This document shows, piece by piece, positions 1 to 12,004 of a stretch of 64,000 nt of DNA. This stretch comes from Panagrolaimus kolymaensis (Eukaryota > Nematoda > Chromadorea > Rhabditida > Panagrolaimidae): positions 7,130,001 to 7,194,000 of the forward strand of contig JAJQJQ010000007.1 in NCBI GenBank assembly GCA_028622995.1. Reading direction: 5' to 3'. Position 1 is the stretch's first letter. Each line of letters begins with the position of its first letter. A program made the position numbers and the translations under genes. The notes below the pieces were generated by a model. That model worked only from the letters and a program-made list of their open reading frames with translations. It did no database searches and had not been told where the DNA came from.

Positions 1-1050
1 GATCCAAATATACCAAATTCACAAAAAAATGAGTAAACGAGAATATTACGCTTATAAATATCAAATGTAAGAGATGAAAAGGCGAATGGTTTATTGCATT
101 ATGGTGGAATGCTTTTCTTACAACATTTATTTCAAGGGCAAAACAGAAAATCATCAAATAAATTATTTGAGATTTAATAGGACAATATCCATGCGGCTAT
201 TTATACTGATTTGCAGTAAGGATTAAATAAAAAGGCATCAAAGGATGACAATTTGTCAGAAAGTATTTATGTTTTACCGAGTTCATTTTTTGGTAGAACA
301 ATAATGTATTTGAGTAAGTAGATTTAGAGAGAAGTGCATCTTCAAAAAGATTGAGAATTGTGTTATTACCCAACTAATTTTCTGCGTCCTTTTACTTATT
401 ATAGCTGGATACGACGAATAAGTTCTTTGAAATTAAATCATTCCCTTTTCTCCTATTTCCATTCGTGTCCTTCTTTTGTTGCTTAAATTGCATAGGTTTT
501 CAGCAAAGGATGCTAAATTGTTGTTAGCTTGCTAATTTGTTACAATTTTGTGCTATTTGTATCCATTAAAACACAACTTTCATTGTAATTTTGGAAAGAA
601 ACATACGGGGATTAGTAATCAAAAGTTTGCCAAATTGTGCTAATGTGGATAGAGCTAACCGGTAGTCTTTTTTTGCAACAAATTCAAAATCATTTGATAT
701 TTCATAAATCACCACTACTTTACTATCTTCAACTTGTTACATTAGGAATGCTGTTATTGATGGGTAATAAATTGTCTTTTTACTATAGGAGCAAATTTAA
801 TTATTCAAAACAAAAAGCAGACAGTTTCCATACAAAGTTTGTTATGACCAACTATAATTAGCTTAATGCCATCAAATGTTCATTTACTTGATTTTTCATT
901 CAATGGCTACAAAAGCCATATTTTTCGCTGAATCATACTCAAATTTCAACAGTTTATATCTGCTTCTTTAACATGCTTCATTATGGGACAACAAAAATAC
1001 AGTAAGCTTTCAAAAAACTTCCAAAATACTAACAAATAAAAAAAGGATTT
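1..1050. other. AT-rich sequence with no recognisable gene
   Basis: No reading frame here shows protein-like composition, splice signals or a familiar domain. The longest open stretch (637-861, + strand) is rich in Leu, Phe, Lys and Tyr and looks like chance in AT-rich DNA. Confidence 0.5.
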
Positions 1051-1061
1051 TTTTGAAATTA

Positions 1062-1690
1062 TTAAAACACTTTATCATCATCAACGCTGTTATTTTCCTT
1101 TTCCATTTCATCCTTGAATTGGATTTCATTAAAAGAATTCCAATGGATTTTCATCCATGACCATGGCTCTTCGTTCATCGGGTGTAAAATTTTTGATGAG
1201 TTTGAGGTATTTTTAAATTTTTGGGCCTCCACGTTCATCACTTTTATTAAAAACATAATATCATCCAGCTTCAAAAAAATTTTTGGGAATAAAGAAAGTA
1301 GGCTTAAAAAGTTCAATCTTTAAACTCCGCATCAGTGAAAGAACTAAAAATTAATTTAGTAAATTCTTGATCCTTGGATGATTCGACAAAACCAAAATGA
1401 TTATGGAGTTCAAGAAATTTTTTAAGTTGTTTTTGATTCATTTCAACATCGATGGTTCATTTATTATCCGTATGTTGCGTAACATTTTAAAGAAAGAAAC
1501 AAGAATTAATAACGCGTGTACCAATTTTAATGGCAAAATCAGGGATAGCAATGGAGCGAAGAATAATTTTTGTCGCTTCTGATGGAAGAATATCAGCAGT
1601 TTGAGTGGCTATTAAAGCAGATAAACAGTGGAGAAGTTTAGCAAATAAAAATGTAAAATATGAATGACATTGAAATAAATTTTAATAATG
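1062..1690 (-). pseudogene. Decayed coding relic, unidentified
   Basis: Three successive minus-strand stretches have normal protein-like composition but lie in different frames separated by stops. One, at about 1650-1490, includes LLHCLSALIATQ and ILPSEATKIILRSIAIPDF. A second, at about 1443-1320, starts MNQKQLKKFLELHNHFGF and ends FTDAEFKD. The third, at about 1285-1062, includes LHPMNEEPWSWMKIHW and ends with an acidic tail and a stop at 1062. No splice signals join them cleanly. I read this as the 3' part of a dead helical-repeat-like gene. I do not recognise the family. A real multi-exon gene with introns I missed is the alternative. Confidence 0.4.
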
Positions 1691-2159
1691 AAAAGAGTTG
1701 TTGTTGTTATTGTGGCATGTCATATTCATTTTTTAATGCTTGCTTTGTGAACAATGGACTCCGTTAGTTTATTTTTGAATAAGAAACTTGTTTTAAGGCT
1801 GTATTAGAATAACTTATTTGGCTACTAACTTGAACTATGTAAATGCAGCACAAAAAAGCAAGCATCAAACCCTAAAAATAGCCGTTTTGAAATAAAGCTC
1901 AATCCATTATGATGGTGTTTCGAAGGTGAAATAATATGGTACATAATTATGATGCATCCAGCATGGATATGAAATCCTTTGGCAAACAGCAATGAAAAAT
2001 AAACGACCAGAAACATAGCTATAATTTCCACTACCTCCACATAATTTGATTGAACTTTGTTGGAATGACAAAATTAACTTCCAAATTCAGAAGAGATTGT
2101 CGAAATTTTGGAAAGTTTAATTACGCTATTTCCAAATCATTAAAAACCATTGATTTATT

Positions 2160-3650
2160 AAGCACTAATGGTGATTGGGTTTTGTTGAACCATCACCACC
2201 AAGTCCAGAAGATTTAATTCAAACACATCTTGCATTTGGGAATGATGAGAAGGTCAAACCTCCATTGCCAGACTTTTATAAAAATACTTTATGCTTGAAA
2301 CAACACAAAGTAAATTTGTTAACAATCGAGACCTTGCTTTATATTTGATGATAGTAGTTAGTAGAAAAAATACTTGCGGGACTGCAAAAGAAGCTCCAAC
2401 CATTACTTCCAGCATAGCCATTATTCCAGAAACTATCTCCAAGAACTAGTGAGTTTTTTCTTTTTTAAGAGGCAGTTAAAGATTTTAATTTGTTGCCAAC
2501 ATTGATGTACATTATAATTATTTTTTGTTATTATGAACATTTAAGCAGCTTCGCAAGTTAATCGAGTTCTAATGCTTATGAGTTACCAGCTTCTTCAATA
2601 CAGCCAACGCCTCAATTACTTCAACAATCAACTTAAAAAATTATCATTTATGCGATTATCAGTTAATAAATGATGATCAAAGCCAATATTATGATTTCTC
2701 AAATCAGAGCCAAGATTATTATGACTGAATTTAAGTCTAATATTATTTCGACAGCTTGAGCTTTTTTTATCTTTCTCTTTTTAAAAATTGTTATATCAAT
2801 AATAAAAAATAAAATTGTTAACGATACATAGTATTCCTAACAAATAAGTCAAATGTTTCTTTAACCTGAGCAATTTCAATCTTCTTTAAGAAACAGCTCG
2901 TGAAAATTAACACAAGCACTCCGAATGCTTGAAATTAAAGTTCCCCAATTGGTGTAATAACTCGATTTGGGGAAGAAATTATATATTTAGCAATACAAAA
3001 CGTTCTTTAAACTCATCATAAAGATGAATTTATTCTTATTGAATCCGCAGAAGCTCCAACTCCAATATAAGATTTTTACGATATCTCGGATATAAAAATT
3101 AGATATCGAAATGATATCAATGGATTTTATTGCGGAAGTCATCACTCAAATAGTTGATGCAAATTTAGTTTTTATTAAAAATTTGAAAATCAAAATATTA
3201 ATTTGGAATTCTTCAACTAAGGGTTGCACGAATTATTGCGATAATGGAATACCATAGAGATGGAGAAACTATAACTCACAATGAATATGTAAATTGCAAA
3301 TTTACTTTTTCTAATGTACAGAAGAAGCTGAAATAAATACAACTATCTAAGAAAATATAAAGAATGAAGAAACTTCAGCAGATGAAAATTGTCTAGCTAT
3401 TGCTTCCATTGAATCCACAGCTTATTCCCCCAATTTTCATTCATCCATTGCCTGAAGAAGAAATTTTATAACCGTTGAAAATCCAAAGTTTTTCGATGAA
3501 CTTTTCATGGAATTATTTTGCCTTTTGATATGTGGCATTTGATTGATGTAACTCTTCAAACCTCATCAAATTTTAATATTATTAGTAAAGATGGAGTGAC
3601 ATTACTTCCAATTCGAGAAGTTCCCAAAAAAAGGTAAGGGAAACAAATTA
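2160..3650 (+). pseudogene. Decayed coding relic, unidentified
   Basis: Several plus-strand stretches read like real protein but are broken by stops or frame changes. Near 2185-2345 the reading includes SPEDLIQTHLAFGNDEKV. Near 3330-3450 it includes KNEETSADENCLAIASIES. Near 3490-3640 the frame passes from ENPKFFDELF to one containing PFDMWHLIDVTLQTSS and SKDGVTLLPIREVPKK, ending at a good donor (GGTAAGG, about 3635). The frame change near 3505 and the in-frame stops argue against an intact gene. Family not recognised. Confidence 0.35.
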
Positions 3651-3794
3651 CGTTGTTAATTGTTTAATCCAGCTGGACATGCCATGTTGTCATGTATTTA
3701 GCCATTAATAACAATTGACAAACAATAAACATATTTATAAAAAAAAAGCTTTTAATTATTTGACTAATTCTGTGAAAAATAATCAAAAAAATAA

Positions 3795-3885
3795 CGGCGC
3801 TACTTTCAATAATTAAAAAAATGAAAAGGAGCGGTCCCAACACGAAAGAAAACGGCGCTACCGCGCTACCGCGCTACTTTCAATA
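3795..3885. repeat. Short GGCGCTAC repeats upstream of the Argonaute gene
   Basis: The motif GGCGCTACTTTCAATAA occurs near 3797. A second copy near 3852 is expanded by tandem GCGCTACC units and again ends in CTACTTTCAATAA. These are G+C-rich islands in otherwise AT-rich DNA, 360-450 bp before the Argonaute ATG. The rest of 3651-4245 is pyrimidine-rich and has no gene. Confidence 0.5.
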
Positions 3886-4245
3886 AAAGCCTTTTTTGTT
3901 TTCGAAAATGGTTTTGGTTTTGAAGCGAACGAATGTATCTTGCACGCTCAACGCACGTCCAAAAACAAATTTTGCAACCAGCTGCTTTCAGTTGATTTTT
4001 TTTTATCGTCGCTATCCTTCATTTTCATTTCCATCTCCTCCTCTCCTTTTCTTTTTTATTCTTCCTTTCCCTTCCATAAATCAACGATTCTACGTGGCGC
4101 TAATTCTTTTCTTTCTTGTCTTTGTTTTTCGTGAATATTTTTTGTTGTTATTCGTGTTTTATGCTAATTATTTCTTTTGTTGAATTTGAGGATGTTTTGA
4201 CTATAAATAAACAATTTCAGTTTTCACTTCGGGATATTATTCGCT

Positions 4246-7200
4246 ATGGAGCCTGAACTCGCAAAGCTTACGATTGCTGATCGAAAATCAACCAAACCTG
4301 CAAATCAATTCCTCTCGTCAAGTAAAGGTTTAGCTGGGTCTTATGCTATTGCTGTCAATCCTGGTACGAAAGTGTACAGATATGATGTTGAAATCATCAA
4401 ACAACACCCAACCGATTCTTCAAAACGCAAGCTTTTAACCAAGAAAGCAGGAGACGAGTAAGTCTATTTGTACTTTTTAATCAACAAGTTTAATGATTTT
4501 ATTTTTAGTGGAGAAACATCTCTTCGTCGATTCTTTTGTATGGAAGCGGTCTCGTCTTTCGTCACAGCCACGAACAATCTTGGTATTGGACAAGCTGCTG
4601 CTTCATATGTTTATGATGGCACAAGTCAATTGTACTTGGTTGCACCCATGAAGCTTGATGCTGGCGAGGTAAATTTTTGTTTTTCGATGTTTTACTTTTT
4701 GTATAGTCTTTGTTTTTAGAAGCGTAAAGAATTCGCAAAAGAAGAACTCTCACCATTCTGTCAAAAGCAACTTACTGGAGCTACGATTGTCGTTGTTGAA
4801 ATTAACCAATCTCAACAGCATGTGATCGACATTTTTGACGTCAAAAGCTTGTTGGCTTCTCGTGAAAATACTGGTGATCGCTCCGTTGCACAATTCCTTG
4901 ACTTGCTTACAAGTCAATCTGCAATTTCTTCAAAAGAATATGTTTCATTGGGACTTGGCAAGCTTTATCAAAGAGTTGGTCAATTGATGGACAACAATCC
5001 CATGATTGAACTTCGTTGTGGTCTCAGCAAAGGTATCCAACCTATTGAAAAAAACGGAAAACCTGGACTTGCACTTATTGTGGATGGTAAGATACTTTTT
5101 TAAAGTTATCCATTGATTTCTTTCTTTTTAGCTAAGAAGACTGCATTCTACACTTCTGGATGTCTTACTGAAATCCATCAAAAATGTCATGCACTTTTTG
5201 GAAATCGAATGGGCATGAAAACTTTTTCATCGATGTATAATGGAGTTCGAGCTTCTCTTACATATGCACAAAGCCGAACAATTCTTATTGAAGGAATTAG
5301 TGAAGAATTTGCAAAGAATGTCAAAGTTGGTACTGATTCTATGGCGGCATATTTCGAAAAAACATATAAAATCGAAATCGATCCAAATCTTCCTGTTGTC
5401 AAAACTGATCGAGCTTTCTACCCTATGGAAACCCTTATCATATGTCCAAACCAACGTGTTCCAATGGAAAAGCTTGATTATGTTGTTCGTCGTGCCATCC
5501 TCATGGTAAGTTTTGAAAGTTATCTCATTAATGTCGTCTATATATTCATAACTTTAGAGTACCGCTGTTCTTCCTGTTGAACGTTTTCAACGTATTCGTG
5601 ATGAATGTGCTCGTGCTAAAATTACTACTGGTAATCGCTTTTTGGAAGCCTTCAACGTCAGAGTTACTCCACACTTAATGGAAATTGATGTACATGTTCG
5701 TAAAGCTCCTGGAATCCTTGCTGCAAAGAATGTCATATTGCCTGTTGATAATGGTGCCTTCAATTTACGTGGTTTGCTTCTTCCAACACCTCTCTTGGAA
5801 AATGGCTATGTCGTTCTTTATGCTACTCGTACACAATCTCCTAAAGGGTTTATCGAACAATTAACGAGAACAGCTGGAAAGATGGGTCTTAAGCTTGGTG
5901 TTCCTTCTTATGAAGAAATCGACTACGACAGCTATGAAACAATGATGCCCAAGTTTGAAGAATTATTGGAAAAGAAGACTCGATTCGTCCTTGCTCTTGA
6001 TGATAGTATGCGTAGCAAATCTCATCGTAAGTTTTTGCTTTCTTTTTTCCCTTTTTAACATTTCTTTTTTTAGGTAATTTGAAGCTTCTTGAACGTGAAT
6101 TCCAAGTTTTGACCATGCAAATCAACACTAAAACAACTAAACGTTATGACTTTGAACAAACTTTTGAAAACTTGATCCTTAAAATCAATGCTAAAGCTTC
6201 TGGTATCAACGTTATTCCTGTTATTGAAAAATGCGGGTATGTTCTTTTTGTATTTTTTGTTTGCTTCACATAATTTATTTTTTAGTGATATGCTTAGTCT
6301 TCAAAAGAAGGTTCTTGTTGTAGGTCTGGATGTAAGCTTACCAACTCGTGGAAATCCTAAAGAATTGTATGATTTGCGTCAGAAAGGTCTTGGTAATGTC
6401 TCGTCTCATGAACCTGCTGTCGTTGGTGTTACTGCTAATTATGGACGTCAACATACTATGATCCTTGGTGACTATTACTATCAACAAGCTCACGAAGTTT
6501 TGGATCCAGAACTCTTGAAGGCTAACTTTTCCAAGGTTTTGGAAACCTATTCAAAAAGCCGTGGATACTTTCCTGATATTATTGTCGTCTTTCGTGATGG
6601 CGTCGGAGAAGGACAATTACATAAGGTATGTGTTTTTATATTGATTTCCTTTTGTAACAGTTTTCTTTTATAGACCACCCAAGCTGAATACCCCATTCTC
6701 GAACAAGCTTGTCGTGAAATGAAAGGTGAAAATGCATTCCCAAATTTGGTCTACATGGTTGTTACCAAAAAGCATAATAAGCGTTTTGCTCTCGGAACTA
6801 GTGGTAAAGAAGTCAACTGCAAACCTGGTTCAGTTATCAATAGTGGTATCACTCGTCCTGACATTCCTGAATTTTACCTCCAGTCTCATCGTCCTATCAA
6901 AGGAACTGCTAAGACTGCACATTATTCTATCATGAAGAATCCAAAGAAGATCACCGAAGATGCTTTACATGCTTTCTGCAACCATCTCTGCTACAGCCAT
7001 CAAGTAAGTTATTTTCACTTGATTTTTTTTCTCTCAAAACGCTTGGTTTTTAGGTTGTCAATTCAGCTGTTTCGCTTCCTGAACCCATTTATCATGCTAA
7101 AGAAATGACCAAGCGTGGTCGAAATAATCTTCGTGCTAAACGTTCTGCCAATAAAGATGTCGTTCCTCGCATGGATAATGGTCTTGTTGATTATAACAAA

Positions 7201-7260
7201 GTTTCCGCGGTTCTTGGTTATGCTCCTATTCGTCTCCGCAATACTAAGTTTGCTGCTTAG
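4246..7260 (+). CDS. Argonaute (PAZ-PIWI) protein, 9 exons, 873 aa
   Basis: Exons: 4246-4457, 4509-4668, 4720-5086, 5132-5505, 5558-6026, 6074-6236, 6286-6625, 6674-7003, 7054-7260. Every junction is GT-AG and keeps frame, giving 873 aa, a normal Argonaute length. The N and linker domains fill about residues 1-245. PAZ is at about 250-370 and ends with the typical YPMETLIICPNQRV. MID-PIWI runs from about 460 to the end. PIWI landmarks are VVGLDVSLP (D597) and FRDGVGEGQ (D686). Where the catalytic His of slicing Argonautes belongs, the sequence is PEPIYHAKEM, with Lys at 821. The family binds small RNA guides. With the His missing this copy is probably a non-slicing, WAGO-like member, though exact subfamily needs a phylogeny. 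The start is the first ATG in frame, 19 bp after an isolated TTTCAG (possible trans-splice acceptor). Confidence 0.93.
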
Positions 7261-8453
7261 ATTTGTCTTTCAATTTTCTTTTTTTTGTGTTGAGTTGTCT
7301 TTTTTTGTATGTTTGTATAAGATGTACTGGTATAAAATTGTTTTGTTTAATTTTGTGTGAACTTTTACCTATTTTTTATAACGCCAACTCCTTTGCCTTT
7401 ACATGTGGTTTTGCATTTAGAAAGTGTGGATTAGAATATCGTTACACATGCAAGCCTATGGAGGTTAGTTATACGTATCAATGATTGTGTTTAAAATCCA
7501 GTTTCTGAAGAATATAACCTTGCTTGCTGCTATGGAGGATTAACATGAAAGTTATTTGAATGCTCAACATTTTGGAGTGACAAAGAAGTAAAAATTTTAC
7601 GTTGGCGGTGCACTTCATTATTCGGATGAATACTGTATATTTGAAAGTTGATTGACACTTCCAATAGTTTATTGGAAGACATTAAAAGTTTTGAATTGAT
7701 TTTTATGTAATCAAAAGGAATTAGTAGAATGGTTGAAGAGGCGATGATTGATAAAAAAAAATGCTTTAAAAGGGTTTTTGATAACTTTATCCAGATTTTT
7801 TTTTGAGGTTTGATGAAAGAAAGCGTAAATAGAAATATGCAAGGCATGTATGATAGCTCATTTTGATAAAAAGGCTATTAGAGAAAGAAAGAATTGGAGT
7901 TAAAATATTTTCTGAAAATACTACTAACTTTACTTTAAAAAAATGAAATTGATTGCTTGAAAGCTGTGTTTATCATCTTCAAAAAAGTTTATGTTGCTCA
8001 AAGTTTTGTTTTACTTTTTAACAATCCGAGTCGCAGCAATAATAAACATTGTTTTTGTGGATTATAAAGCAAACGATTTCCAGTAAATGAAATTATTTGT
8101 TGATAGATTCTGTACCTCCAGCATAGAAAATTTTTGTTTTTTGATGAGCAAGAAGCTATCATAGGTTTAAAAATTGATTTGCATTAGTCAAATATTTTTT
8201 TGAAAGTCGTTTAATGAATGAAGAAAAAAAACCGTATTTATTTTTATGAACCGCGTAACAAACAACAAAAACAAAACAAAATAACAACAAACTTTTTTTT
8301 AAATTATAAATATTTTTTGAATAAAAAAATCAAACAAAAATTAAAGAAAGCTTTTATAAAGAAAAGGAAAAGTGAAAAGTTTTTTTTGATTATTATAATT
8401 TTTAAGAAAAACGTTGATGGATGCATTTTCTTAATTATCTTTTTTTTGAAAGA
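7261..8453. other. Intergenic, no gene seen
   Basis: This is the 3' flank of the Argonaute gene followed by AT-rich sequence. A stretch near 8215-8450 is nearly all A/T and encodes only low-complexity Lys/Asn/Phe. I see no RNA gene or domain. Confidence 0.5.
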
Positions 8454-9945
8454 TTAATAACTACGAATTTCTTTAGCAAAATAACATTTTTCCAGTTCAT
8501 TTATAAAAGGTTGAAGTTCATTAGGCCTTACAAGAACTCCAACAAGTTTTTGATTTTCATTCGTTTGAATTCGAACTATTTGAATGTGGGATCGATTGCC
8601 TTTGGATAATATGGCTTCCACAGCTTTCCATGCGGTTAATACAGCCCCTGCACAAACATAATATGCTCTTATTCGTTTTCCTGCTTTACAACCAGGATGT
8701 TTCGTGCCGGTTTTATATTCGTGATAACACATTTTTTCTGTTACTAAAAAAAGAGAAGGGTACTTCTTTGCTAACTTTGAAGTAAAGAATCAAAGAACTT
8801 ACATTTATATTCTGCTTGCCAATCCTTTTTACATTGGCCCATTTCATCTTCAGAATATTTTTCATGAGTTGAAAGAAAATCTTGTAAATTTCCTGGTTTG
8901 GATGTTCGCCCAGTATTAGGTCGCATAATCATAATATTTGTTCCTATTTGAAATGAATAAAATGGTCCTCGTCTATTTGTTTTTGAATATGTTTTATATC
9001 CAAATACTCCATTCGCATGAGCTATGGAATTCGTGGATACATCCTTCCAAGTCATTCCACGATCAACATCAATTTGGTGGATTAATATTTCAAAATATGT
9101 TCCAGATAAACGCGCGGAAAATACTCGAGTTTTTGCTCGAGTTACTTGATCGGTGGTTGAACCCAAATCCATCGTTCCATTATCATATTTACCTTGGCGT
9201 TTAGCTTGATAAACTAATAATGAAAAGAGGGACATATAATAATCAAATATTGAATTTTGAATATCCACTGGCATTAAAAGCAAACGATTAAGGAATTTAT
9301 TTAAATTTCCATTTTCTCTATCGATTGTTAATTCGCCATTTGTTACTTTGAGAATGCCAAGGCGAATCACGTGATCACGAGCTTCTAAAAAAATGTGAGT
9401 GGTAAAATTTAGAGATAAAAATTTAGTTATCAAAAAAAGCTAAGGAAGCCTATCAAAAAAATACGGTAGCGAGGGTTATCAGCAAAGTTTCTGTGAGTGA
9501 CATGTTTGCTATCTTTGGTTGTTGAAGCTCACTACCATATCCTTAAAAAAGGTGGCAATGTTAAAAAGAAAATGCTTACCATTAAAAATTCCAAATTAGC
9601 TAAACCATTTTTAGGGGGATAAGCACATTTTTGAGGATCAATAAACATTTCCAATAATATTTGTAATGCTTGTTTACCCCATTTATTTTCAATACTAAAT
9701 CGACTTAAATCATCCGATTCTGCTACAGCTCGACGATCTCCATGAGTTAGAGCTCCAAGAGATTGAAGCCGTTTAGAGGCTGTTGAAACAAAACGTTTTT
9801 CTCCAGCTAATTCAGAAATTAAAAAAGATATTCAGGTGGATGTTCTTGATTTGATCGATGAGTTCGACCAAATTGCTGCACTGCTCGATCAGCCGACCAT
9901 GGAAGTTCCAAAGTTATATGGACACGTTTACGCCTGTTTAAAACA
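8454..9945 (-). pseudogene. 5'-truncated Strawberry-notch (SBNO/let-765-type) homologue
   Basis: Read on the minus strand, about 9945-9580 contains [40 protein letters not shown] and [14 protein letters not shown], signature segments of the Strawberry-notch helicase C-terminal domain. It ends at a donor (ATG|GTAAGC). The next exon, 9384-8803, holds KFLNRLLLMP and the QAKRQGKYDNGTMDLG block. The last, 8743-8454, holds RAYYVCAGAVLTAW and IQIVRIQTNENQKLVG before the stop. SBNO proteins are over 1,000 aa nuclear regulators with a DExD/H helicase; everything N-terminal to the TLELPWSAD region is absent. Joining 9580 directly to 9384 shifts the frame by one, so either a micro-exon was missed or the copy is broken. 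I call it a gene fragment rather than a working gene. Confidence 0.8.
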
Positions 9946-10345
9946 GTCAATTCTACTTCCCACCCTCATCAATGCCATCAATAACATGCAATTCAAAGGT
10001 GGTAAAAATGATATTGGTCTCACAATGATGGAAACCGTAACTGGTGAACATAATGGCCTCCCAGATTCTTGGTATGTCTTTGGTGATCCAATTTGGGGAT
10101 CAACTGGCGATCGAAATAATGTTCGAGATGTCATGATTGTTATTAGTGAAAATGATACGAGCAATGTTGGATCAGCCCGTGATGCCCTTCTTGCTCGTGG
10201 AATCAAAATTTACGCTATTGGTCTTGACGATATTTCAAGTCCACAACTTGAAGCCATCTCTGGTGACTATTACAGCTCCTTCAGTACTATTCCAGAAAAT
10301 ATTGCTTCATTAATTAAGATTCTCTGTGAATCTTCTGCTTTCTAA
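9946..10345 (+). pseudogene. Truncated von Willebrand factor A-domain fragment
   Basis: The + strand reading from about 9950 to the stop at 10343 resembles the second half of a vWA domain: INNMQFKGGKNDIGLTMM, then DVMIVISENDTSN, then RDALLARGIKIYAIGLDD, ending in a helix before ESSAF. The first strand with the DxSxS metal site is missing and the usual T/DG metal residues are replaced. The same frame stays open back to 9836, but that part is simply the antisense of the Strawberry-notch exon and is not vWA sequence. In nematodes such domains occur in secreted or membrane adhesion-like proteins. No start or upstream exon remains, so this is a fragment. Confidence 0.65.
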
Positions 10346-10382
10346 CTTTTTAAGATGTAATTGCAAAAATGAGCAAATAAAG

Positions 10383-12004
10383 CATTCACGGCGATATAAA
10401 GTCAACGGTTCAAATGGATTTGAGCATTTTGGTCGTTGGTGGTCGCGTCGCCAAAAACCAAAGGAAAAGCAATAATTTGGTCAAAAAATGGCTGTTTTTT
10501 TGGAAATTTAATTATAATTCTCGATGATTATTCAATATAAAAATATTGAAACTCTCACAGAATATGTAATCGAATATTGCGGATAAGATCGTGAAGATAG
10601 ATTTTCATAAAAAAACTAATGAGCCGAAATCTTGACGTAAGAGTTTTGAGCATTTTGGTCATTTTTCTATTAGAAAAAGTCACTTTTTTTGCAACTTTTT
10701 TAGAAACAATTTTGGCTAAATTCATTAAGTTGCTTTAATTTTATTCTGTGACATTGAAAATCTATAATCTTATCTTGCCTACAAATTGGTATAATCAGTT
10801 TTTTCGAAGACAATCTTGTTACGAAAATCCTGACGTAAGAGTTTTTTTCATGCATGATAACATAGCTTTTTTGACAAAACCTCAAGGAAAGGTATTTCAT
10901 AATTCAATATAAAAAATTGAAAATGGCCCAGAAAGCATAAAATAAATATTCCTTGAATTTTTTGGTAACAATTTCATTGTTTATTGTTAAGCAAACTAAT
11001 ACACCACAACCACATGAAGCTTATATAGTAGCAAACGATGATAAAAAAAATCAATTTTCTCAAAATGAGGTATTTAATTTTAAAGTAGTCATTTCTAGAC
11101 CAAATTTGGGTCGTAGAAACCGAATTTGACAATAGTTACTAAGGTTGACAAGCTTAAAATGGAGTTATTGCATTTCGAAAAATTTGCATATTTCAAAAAT
11201 TCATAACATGAAAACTACATAATGAAATGGACAAATTGTTGTCAAATTCGGTTTCTACGAACCAAATTACGTTTAGAAATTATGAACTTAAGCCAAATTC
11301 TAATATTTTAAAAATATTAATTTTTTTGAGTATCTTCTGTTACTATTGTGCTACTTAAGGAGCTTCAAGAGATTAAGGTGCATGAGTTTGCCTTACAAAA
11401 AAATATTTAATTGTTACCGAAAAATCAAGGAATATTTATTTTATAGTTTCTTGACCATTTTCGATTTTTTTTATTGATTTATAAATTACTTGTCCTTGGG
11501 TTTTCGTCAAAAAAGCTTTGTTATCATGCATGAAAAAACTCTTACGGCAGGATTTTCGGAAAAAGATTATCTTCGAAAATTCTGATTATACCAATTTGTA
11601 GGCAAGATAAGATTATAGATTTTCAATGTCACAGAATAAAATTAAAGCAACTTAATGAATTTAGCCAAAATTGTTTCCGAAAAAGTTGCAAAAAAAGTGA
11701 CTTTTTCTAATGGAAAAATGACCAAAATGCTCAAAACTCTTACGGCAGGATTTCGGCTCATTGCTTTTTTTATGAAAATCTGTTTATACCATATTGTACG
11801 CAATATTCGATTACATATTCTGACGAAGTTTCAATATTTTTCAACTGAATATCCATAGAGAATTATAATTAAATATGCAAAAAAACAGCCATTTTTTACT
11901 AAAGAAATTGCTTTTCCTTTGGTTTGGCATTTCGACCACCAACGACCAATTTTTTCATTTCCATTTGAACCGAGCTTTTTCCATCAGCCTATACCGCCGT
12001 GCAT
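10383..12004. repeat. 1.6 kb imperfect inverted repeat (palindrome)
   Basis: The left arm, about 10383-11132, is matched in reverse complement by the right arm, about 11239-12004, around a short centre near 11186. Paired landmarks are CACGGCGATATA (10387) with CCGCCGTG (11994), the GAGCATTTTGGTC segments (10647 and 11730 antisense), the pair at 10720-10870 with 11520-11660, and CGTAGAAACCGAATTTGAC (11112) with its complement (11241-11259). Arms differ by scattered substitutions and small indels. It has no coding capacity. It may be a foldback element or the scar of an inverted duplication. A transcript would fold into long double-stranded RNA. Confidence 0.85.

Noticed and set aside
3896..4183. 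95-codon plus-strand frame just upstream of the Argonaute gene
   Set aside because: It is mostly Phe, Leu, Ser and Tyr from a pyrimidine-rich promoter or UTR and has no domain.
8215..8450. Lys/Asn/Phe-rich frame on the plus strand
   Set aside because: Low-complexity A/T-rich DNA; no start context or similarity.
9836..9945. Plus-strand N-terminus [18 protein letters not shown] for the vWA protein
   Set aside because: These bases encode conserved Strawberry-notch residues on the minus strand; the plus-strand reading is only its shadow.
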